Shown: positions 1-64,000 of the stretch, one piece after another
Position numbering within the stretch: position 1 is the first letter of the stretch
Layout of the letters: the number at the start of each line of letters is the position of its first letter
Translations under genes and position numbers: made by a program
The notes under the pieces: model-generated
Database searches by the model: none
The model's input: the letters and a program-made list of their open reading frames with translations, nothing else
Told to the model about the DNA's origin: nothing
NCBI RefSeq assembly: GCF_018691265.1
Contig: NW_024881276.1
Span: 2,294,001 to 2,358,000 of the forward strand
Direction of reading: 5' to 3'
DNA: 64,000 nt
Source: Tyto alba
Taxonomy: Eukaryota > Chordata > Aves > Strigiformes > Tytonidae

Positions 1-55315
<55,315 letters not shown>

Positions 55316-55885
55316 TCACTTTTCATGTGTCACTATATACACAGAAAACAAATTAGTAATATAAAGAGCAGGGAACTGTTTATGTTGTTAGAAATGTGCA
55401 GTTTCCCTTCAATCATAACGGAAGGGAAACAGTCAAACTGAAACCCAGTTGGTTTTAGTATACAAGTTTTAAAAAGACTTTTAGGACTAACATCCTCTTC
55501 CTTACTTCTATGAGTTGAGAAATGTTTCTCTTCCCCCCACTGCTGCACGCCAGAAATACACCAAAAATAGAGAAAAGAGTGACTTCTAATGCTCAGTTCT
55601 GAGTCAATTTATCTCCAAACCTGTATGCACAGATACTGCTACCAGGCCATCTTCAGGAGACCTGGCTGTCAAAAGCTGCCAGCAGTCTCCAGTGTTTTGT
55701 GTCCCGGGACATCCAGATCCCCTTTGAGTAGTCAGTAATGGAGAGGCCCCAAACCCCTCGGGGCGATGGCAATCCCCATACACCTCTGACTGCTGCCACT
55801 GCATGGGGTTTTGCACCAAGAACAGGAACGAGAAGAAATTTTAGGAAGAAAGCGTGGGGTGGAACAACTCAATCACCCACTTTTG

Positions 55886-55985
<100 letters not shown>

Positions 55986-56401
55986 ATCATCCTCCTCGGT
56001 GGAGTAAAAAATTCCTCATTTTTTAGGGTAACCCCTCTAATCAAGCTGCCTCTTTTTTTCTACAGAGCTTTGCAAATTATTTTCCCCCCACTCACCAGAG
56101 CAAAACCATGCACCTACTACTGTGCAAGGAGCGGCTGAGCACTGCCCTTGACTATAAGGAGGAGAGCATCCTCCTTGGATGCTGTGCCACCCCCACATGC
56201 AGGGGGGGAACGAGCAGATCTCACCACAGCTTTGCCGAAAGCTCACCAAGAGAGAGCCGGGATGCGCTGGCAATTCCACCGCTCACTGCGCTTTTAGTGG
56301 CCTGGCAGAAAAACCTCCTCGCTTTCCCTTACCTAATTATGGTTTCCTGGGGAAAAAAACACAGAAACAGCAGCTTTACCCCCAAGGAAGGGCTCAGCTG
56401 A

Positions 56402-56515
56402 CAAAAAAAAAAAAACAAAAAAACAAAAACAAAACAAAACAAAAAAAAACCAAACAAACAAAAAAACAACAAACAAACAAAAAAAAACACCACAAAAAAA
56501 AAAAACCACACCACA
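56402..56515. repeat. A/C low-complexity tract (AAAC-like)
   Basis: About 114 bases composed almost solely of A and C in AAAAC/CAAA units. Confidence 0.9.
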
Positions 56516-59500
56516 CAAAAAAGCCCCAAAACCCAAAGCAAAGGGAAGGAAGCAGCCAGAAGTGATTACCTATCTATCTTCACCAACCCTGCGTCCCAAG
56601 CCACTGCCGCAAAGCTAACATACCACAGATGCAGAGAGCTCGCTGACAACTTTAAACAGCCACCATCGGAAAGGTCCAGGGGCCTTTTGCTTCTTGAAGC
56701 CCCTGCCCAAACCCTGCTTCAAGCCTGAGCATATGAGTTTTTGTTAAAATAAATAAACACCCATATTGTGCAACTTGTGATTCCTGCTGAAAAACGAGGA
56801 AGGACTGGACTGACAGGAGTGCTGGCTGGCAGACCTGCACCGGGATGCTTGCCCAACATCTGCCTACACCCAGCTGAAGCTCCATCACAAGAACCACAGT
56901 TATTCTCAAATTAGAGACCGCCAAAAACCACGGCGTCCTCCCTTCGATAAATAAATACCAAAAAAATTCCACGTCTGGGCAGAAGTCCTGTGAGGAGCTC
57001 TTAACAGTGTTATCCTACAGGAAACAGAAGAGAGTGGCCAAGAAGTCAGTGCGTCTTAAATGAACAACATTCTAATTTTTGGCCTGAGTATCTATAGATT
57101 AAGCTTTAGCTAAAGAAAGAAAACATCACACTTTACACAGGTTGGTTAAACTGAGAGGCTCCTTCCAACTTGAAACTCTTCCTCCTCTGCTCTGCCCACG
57201 CTTCAAAAGCCATAGTGAAAAATCGCTGCCCCTTCTACACCAAAAATTACTGCGCTTTTCCACGTAAAGGGGAGCTGTCGTTGCGTGCAAGAAAAGCATC
57301 AACACCCTCTCCCCATTCCACACATCTTCCTTCTCCTCCTAAAACACGGTCCCCCAATGACTCAGGTCGCTGCTGCAGGAGAGAGCCAGGCATTCACAAA
57401 AGCCAGGCTCCTGACTTGGTTTCCTCAGCACTACAAGCAAATATTCTGAAGATATGGCTCTCACTCCACGCTATTTCAGAAAGCACACCTGCATGCTTTT
57501 GGCCTCAATATTTATAAGTGCAGAAGTGTAAACCTTCAGCATCTTCAGACTATCAGACATTAGACTATCCATGGATTTTTTTTTAATACTCGGAAAAGAA
57601 TGTGAAAGTAGAAACTGAAACACAAACAAAACCAAAATCCCATCTCACGTACCGTGCCAGCTATTTAATAGCACAAGCCAGGGAAACCCCCATTACCAGG
57701 CCAGAGGCACAAGCTAAGAAACAAAAGCTTCCTGCTGCCTGGGTTGTGAAAAGAAATACAGGAAGGTGCATTTTTCCAAGCCCTTCGGCGTGATTTCCCA
57801 AAGACAGATCAGCATTTTTTTTCAAACCGGGAAAACATAAGCAATTGGGCACAGGCTGTTACAAAAGCCTTCTTGTTTTAAGGTCGCCCGCTGACAGCTC
57901 CACTCTGTAATTTTGCCAAAGGTATCCACGTGCCTGGTGTTTTGTTGGCCGAGTTCAACGCTCCGGCTTACCCAGCTTTTTCACCCCGGTACCCAGCAAG
58001 ATGTGAAAGAGGAAGCAGCTCCTTCTTGCCCAGCTTTGACACATTTGCAAACGTTGCCAGGGCATGATTCGCGCCTCCCCTCGCCCCCCTCCCCGAGAAG
58101 CGGGCAGTGGGGTTTGACAACACCAGGGGCAGGGGCACGGCTGGAGCTCGGTTCCCCTCGCGCCGTGGTGGCCGGGAGACAACGTCCCACAGCCAGGCGT
58201 GACACCACTGCGTGGTCCTCGCCACCTCCTTGCCTGATGGGGAAACCCTGGAACCAGGACAGAAAAGATTTCCTTAAGTCTGGGGTTTTTTCCCCCCTCT
58301 CTTTTCTGCCGTTGTTGTTGATAAAAACAGCTCAAAAGGACAACGGCTGTTTCTAATGTACAATGAGGGGGGGCTGACAAAACCAGATTTTTTTTTTTTT
58401 TTCCCCCTGAAGCCTCAGAAAAATTAATTTAATTCCCAGGACAAAAAATTGGATAATTTTGCCTCCTTAAGAGTAATGCAGTATGAGTTCTTACAGCTGA
58501 AATTACTGGGCAGAAGAGCTTTAACAGACTCATTTTTGGCACAGAATGTAAGAAACCTCAAAGACCTACTTAAAAAATGCCTGACTAGGAGTTTACCTAG
58601 ATGAGAACAGATTAAAATGCTGTAGTCACACTGATAATTATAGCTATACTAGTAAACTTACCCAGGCTGTGAGAATTACTTTCTTACTAAGTTCCTACAA
58701 TGTTGTGTTTTCAGCTTTGTACATCCCTGAGATTTTTTCCAGGACAGATTTTCTCAGGTCAAAGACATGTAAGAATTACTGCTGAATTAATCCTCTTTTT
58801 CTTTTTGTACTCTTTTTATCATAACCCATTTTTACAGCACTAAAGTCAAAATGCACTCCAAGAACACGTTTCCCTGGACATACACAACTTAATTAGAAAC
58901 CATTAATTATCTGACATCATCTCTCTCCAGGAGACAGAATCACATACGCCAGCAAGCTGTTCTGCTAAATTTTGGTGTTTGATGAGCACACCCAGCTTTC
59001 TAAGCAGGAGACAGCACCGTCTGTGCCCATTCTCAAGTCCTCTTTCTGGATTTCAAAGCAAAAAAATCCCCATCTTCCGCACAGACAGGCTCCAGCCTTA
59101 CAGTGCCAAGTTCCACGGTGCCCAAGGATCAGAGGTATCAGTCACAGGGATTTTTAAGGAAACTTTGGGTGTGTTAGTGCAAGGCCACTGACTAGCTTAA
59201 ATTAAGATATTCTTCTTTTTCTTCACTTCTGCAGAAGCTGAGCATCGGGTGGGTCTGAGCTGCTCAGAAGAGCTTGGGCTATGGAGAAACTCACTGTCAC
59301 ATTTTGTCCACAAGAAAAACCAAACCAAAAAAGGGCACCAGACCTTGAAGCTCTTTCGGTATTGTTTACATTCTGATTTAACTTCAGAGCTGGACAACTA
59401 TTGAAACATATGCAGACAAAAGATTTGCCAATCTTTTTCAAATGTCGTAATTCTGTAGTGTTGTTCTCAGCCATGCGCAGTAAGCAGTGCCCTGCTCACA

Positions 59501-62272
59501 ACATTGCTTTGGTATTTAGAGGAGATGACTGTGAGTCCTCGTAGAGACACCATTTCCATATCTCCATTCTTACTGAATAGTGTTGAAGTCTTTGCAAAAT
59601 ATCTACATTCTTAATGCCAAGCATATCAGAAAACACCCAGCATGATCTCTCAGCCTTGCTCTTTTAGGCCTCCTGAGGCTTCAGACTATTTGGAAAAAAA
59701 AAAAAAACAAACAAAAAAAAAAACATGAACAGGAGCAAATTATGAGGAGAAGCCTTTTGGACAAAAAGTAGAAATGTGACCAGAAGAAAAACAAATAAAC
59801 AAAGAAAACACACAAACACCCCCCCCCAAAAAAAAAACAAAACAAAACAGAAGGTAAGGACTGAGAAAGCAGAGAGAAAAGGGCATTAACTTCAGAATCA
59901 CTGTGAGAGAGAGGACTGCTGTAACGTTATTCTGCTTTCAAACTCAAAGGTAAAAGAAAATTCCCCCAAATTCTAGGGAGTTATAAAAAAACTGACTTTT
60001 TAAGATTTCTTCCAATGACAGAGTTAAGCAGGTCACATTATTTACCAACGAGAAGATCAAAACACATCTCAGGCACTCAGTCTATAAATAGATAAAACAG
60101 GAAGATGATGCTTAATGATAGGAGATAGTTCTTACACGTGTTCAGCAACGGCACTCACAATCCAACAGATGTAATTTGTAGCTAGCAACCAAGTTTTAAA
60201 AACAATAAATGCGGGTAAAGCAAATGAACTTAGGTAACTGTAAGCTTTCTTAGACCTTGTTAGAAATGCAGAAATTATCATGCAGTTCCTCTTTAGCCGT
60301 TGCCACAATCATTTGGTCAAGAGTTCCCCAGAAACAGCCTCTAATGGCCCTAAGAATCTATCCAGCTGAGCTTTAAAAAGATACCAATTCCCAACGTAAA
60401 ACGTTCAGCCTCAAATAACTGGGTTTGATGACGTCTACTTACAGATGAAAAATAAAGCTCTTCACCACAAAAATTATCAGATTAAATTCTATGCCTCTGT
60501 TAGACAAGATCAGGACATGATGAGGACAGTATCATGTTATCACAAAACATTTTTAAAAAATTAAAAGGTATATTGAGATTCCTGAAAATATATAGGGAAA
60601 GATCAGAAAGTAATTCCTTGGAGAGGTCCAAGTACACACGCCATTTAAATTACTTGAAAACTGACAGCACCTCCCGGACTAAAGTTGTCAAGTGACCATT
60701 CCTACAGAAAGCAGATAAATAGTATACTTCAGTGTAAAAAAAAAAAAGTGCAGAGAGTATCACGCTACAGGAAAAGCAACTTTTCTTCGGAAGGCACTGA
60801 TTTAGACTATTACACAGCAAGCAGAAGCATTCACTTTATGGCAATCCTTGATCTCCTTTTTGAGAAAAGGAGTAACGATGTTAAACTTCCCTCAAATAAA
60901 CAAAAATAACAAAAAGCTAAACCCCATAGCTGACAGGCATTTTTTCCTTTGCATCACTCACTCAAAGATTTGACACCCTGAGAACACCTAAGCACCCTCA
61001 CCTTGAAATCTTTTGAGGGTTTATCCTCACACAACCATCAGTGGTAAGCCAGCAGCCTTCCCACCTGAACCATGGTGTGTTGCAGCAGGTAACCATCTGG
61101 ACATGGTGACAATTTCCAGGTGGTTTTTGCTGTCAGCTCCTTACAGCACATCTTTTGGCATACACCTGCATACCGGAAAGATCAGGCGATGGACACAAGT
61201 GGATCTATTGCTGCCATATGCTCACCTCCTGCCCTGGAAGGTAAACTGCCCTAGAAAATAAAATAAGGGTTTAGCTGATTGCACGGCAAGGGAAGGCTCT
61301 GAGGAGCGAGCAGACAATGCCACGGGGAACCTCTGCCCAGCCAACCTCACCGCCCAGCCCACTCGAGCTGATAAGGTGAGCAAAGGCTCATTTCATTTAG
61401 GCAACAGCTCAACTATTCATGGACGGTGATCTCCTTGAAAAAAAAAAAAAAATTTTTTGAAAGAGACACTGATGTAAAGGATCTGCGCTTTCCTCATCTT
61501 AACTTCGACTGAATTACCAGAACAGCCCCAGTAGTCTGAGAGAAAAACAAGTGCCTTGGTTCACCTGGGTTGGGTCTTCAAGTTGCCCTGGCATTAAGTG
61601 CTGCAGCAAGCTAGTAATGGTAGATGAAAAAGCGACAGATGAAATAACTTTCATCCACTTGTTCATCCCACTCGTCGGGTGGACTCTGAAAACGGGTGCT
61701 GAAAAACGAGGCACGTCCCACCTGCTCCTGAACGAACAGCCAGCTGCCCGGGCTGTCCCCACGGCAGCGACAGCAGAGCAAACCTCTCCAGAGGTCCTAG
61801 CCTCTTCCGAGCAGCCCTCCTACAGCCGCTGTCTCTTTTGACAGACCCCATCCCTCCTTCCATGCCCTAAATACACACACCACCACTCCGGCTGCACCTG
61901 GCTAGGCAGGTGGGAAGAGCTAAATGGGCAAAGAGTTGAGTGACGCTGAATTTCGGGGTGAGAAGAGTCAGAGAAGTAGCAGCACCATCGAACCTCCTGC
62001 TGTAATTATGAAAAGCAATGGGTCGCACAGGGAAACGCTGGAGTGCAAGTGCTTTTCCAGGAGCAAAGCATAAAACAAAGACACAATTCAGATGCAAAAG
62101 AGAGAGTTGAGCGCTGAAATTATCATCAACTCCTCGTTTTTACAAATGATACAAGTCAGACCACAGGGACTGTTTACTTCATCGTTCTTGGACACCGGTG
62201 TCTTAAATACACATCTCAAAAAACAAAATTAAGAAATTCTCCAAAGCTTATCTTTTCAGTCATTTAACCACA

Positions 62273-62859
62273 TGCCCTGGTTTGGGCTGAAATAGAGTTA
62301 ATATCCCTTTTGGGGAACTAGAGGAGTGCTGTGTTTTGGATTTAGCACAGGGTTTGGTATGAGCAGAATGCTGAGAGCACACTGATGTTCCCAGCTGCTG
62401 CTGAGATTTCAAGGACTCTCCGACTCCCCATGTCCTGCCAGTGCGCAAGGGCACAGGGAGGGAGCGTGGCCCAAGCACCAGACCCAAGATGGCCAGTGAA
62501 ATATTCCATATCATGGAACGTCATGCTCACTATACAGAGGAGGGGTGGTTGGGAAGGAGCTCTCTCTCTCTCTTCAGGGACTGCGATTGCAGGATCTTAT
62601 TTTGGGATCGCTGGCCGGGAACAGGCTGGATACTGGTCAGCGGGTGGTGAGCAATTACACTGTGCGCTGCCCGTTTATATTTTGTTTTTCTATTATTGTC
62701 ATTGTTCTCGTTTTATTACCATCATTAAACTGTTCCTAGCTCCACCTGCGAGTCTCCCTTCACCCCTCTGATCCCCCCCCCCATTCCCAGGTGGGGAGGG
62801 GGAAGGGTGGGTGACCGGCTGCAGGGTGGTTGGCTGCCGACCACGCTCAAACCACGACA
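62273..62859 (+). mobile_element. LTR-3: solo endogenous-retrovirus LTR, sense on the plus strand
   Basis: 587 bp from TGCCCTGGTTTGGGCTG to GCTCAAACCACGACA, imperfect inverted termini. ATTAAA (62724-62729) precedes a C-rich stretch and the terminal GGTTGGCTGCCGACCACGC, the layout of the U5 end of avian LTRs. The reverse complement of its last ~34 bp matches the low end of LTR-1 with two mismatches. Flanking pentamers CCACA and CCACC agree at 4 of 5 positions, a possible decayed target-site duplication. It is antisense to CYFIP1 within intron 1. No retroviral genes adjoin it. Confidence 0.82.
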
Positions 62860-64000
62860 CCACCAGCTCCCAGAAAACTTGAAGTTTTAAAGCAGCGTGA
62901 ACCCACGCGAAATGCAGGTAAAGTTACGCTTCGAACAGCCTGAAACAGTTCAGGAAAAAGATATCCCGTGGCCACCGTAACCGCGGGGCAAGTTCCCACC
63001 GCTCGCTGGAGAGGAGAGGTTGGGGCCCCCTCCCCGGTCACGAAAAGCTGGGTCAGCAGTTCTGGGCTCCAGCTGGCTGCCAGGGGCCGCCCGCTGTGCT
63101 CTGAGCTGGGATCAGCAAAGCCTGAGCCTTGTGAGAACCAGCTTGTCTCTTCCTCCACTGCGGGAGAAGTTCCCACCGTCAGTTCAGCGCCGCGCGGGGC
63201 AAGAAGAGGTGCTGAGGCAGAGCCCACCGCACAGGACGTGCCCAGTACAGAGTCAGCTCTGGAAACCACCATAATGCATCCAACACCAGTAAAACACGGG
63301 CAAATATTAGCGTGAGAATACAGCCCAAGAAAGCAGAGGTGGTTTGGGACATTCAGGGAATTGGTTGTGGTAAGACCGTGCTCTGCGTAACCCAAAAAGA
63401 TCTCAAACACTGGCATCTGTAAGTGGAAACAATTATTTCATAGCCCCAGAAATGGAGGAGGATCACGCCAAAGAGTGAGATAATTAAGGTAGAGTTTGAA
63501 CAACTAACAAAAAAAAAAAAAAAAAATGCTGGGCTACATAAATTTTAGAATATTTTACGACTTTGCAGATGAGAACACTCTTTCATTTGACTGAAAACAG
63601 GTGTGGGAAGGGATGCCCCAGGCCTTTTTGCAGACCACTGGAAACATTTTTTCATTTTGCTTCTAAATAGATGCATTTGATCTCCAACTGCTGGTACATG
63701 TTCCCAGGCTCAAAATAAGACAAAGAGGAAGTCTGTCTGCACTTTAAACAGCACTTCCTTTGACACTGCCTCTTTTCTTTCCTAAGTCTTCAAAAGCATC
63801 CTGGAATCTTAAATTAAAACAAAATCTCAAGCCTGGCATGGATACTGGAGATTACAATTGCCATGCAATCCATGAATTGAAATACGTATCCACATGAGTT
63901 GTTTTGTCTTTTTAAAACATACATACATATGTACATAAGTAAAAAGATTACCCTGCTTTACGGGACTGAATACCATGATGAACATCAGGAAAATTCTAGG

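Noticed and set aside
56179..56565. Plus-strand 128-codon frame rich in Lys/Asn/Thr
   Set aside because: Its second half is translation of an A/C simple repeat.
62847..63416. Minus-strand 189-codon frame next to LTR-3
   Set aside because: It overlaps the end of the LTR, has no recognisable domain and no start context. GC-rich composition explains the open length.

Overview
This is vertebrate nuclear DNA, almost certainly from a bird. It is mostly intron, with short exons bounded by GT-AG splice sites. It carries a CR1 LINE fragment and three LTRs of an avian endogenous-retrovirus type. The protein-coding content is one large gene on the minus strand plus a small gene nested inside it on the plus strand.

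The large gene is CYFIP1 (Sra-1), a subunit of the WAVE regulatory complex. Twenty-six consecutive exons (2 to 27 in the usual vertebrate numbering) run from the start codon at 55277-55279 down to 1050. They encode residues 1-1038 of about 1253. Every junction I worked out keeps frame, and the cumulative numbering places known functional residues where expected (C179, R190, E434, F626, M632, L697, Y704, K725, L841, F844, Y967, G971). The assignment to CYFIP1 rather than CYFIP2 rests on paralog-specific stretches such as [25 protein letters not shown] and [17 protein letters not shown]. The last exons lie below position 1. The non-coding first exon was not found and is probably above 64000.

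Two things stand out. (1) Between exons 15 and 17 there are two homologous versions of exon 16 (148 nt at 39403-39550 and 154 nt at 38944-39097). Both have good splice sites and the same phases, and including both would break the frame. This is the signature of mutually exclusive exons, and the choice changes about 50 residues just before the Rac1 A-site segment. (2) The 13.3-kb intron 23 contains, on the opposite strand, a single-exon coding region of 218 aa (20879-21535). It has one fibronectin type III domain, a transmembrane helix and a cytoplasmic tail, and it closely resembles FNDC9. In human, FNDC9 is nested antisense in CYFIP2, so this looks like the matching nested partner in the CYFIP1 copy of an ancient duplicated gene-in-gene pair.

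Layout, low to high coordinate: intron 27 (part) and exon 27 with an intragenic CpG island (about 1050-1800); exon 26; intron 25 with LTR-1 (3875-4933); exons 25 and 24; intron 23 with LTR-2 (15853-16839), a CR1 fragment (about 16862-17400) and the FNDC9-like gene; exon 23; a 6-kb intron 22 with simple repeats; then exons 22 to 2 between 33.4 and 55.3 kb; and finally 8.7 kb of intron 1 with a (TA)45 tract and LTR-3 (62273-62859). I saw no RNA genes, CRISPR arrays or other protein-coding genes.
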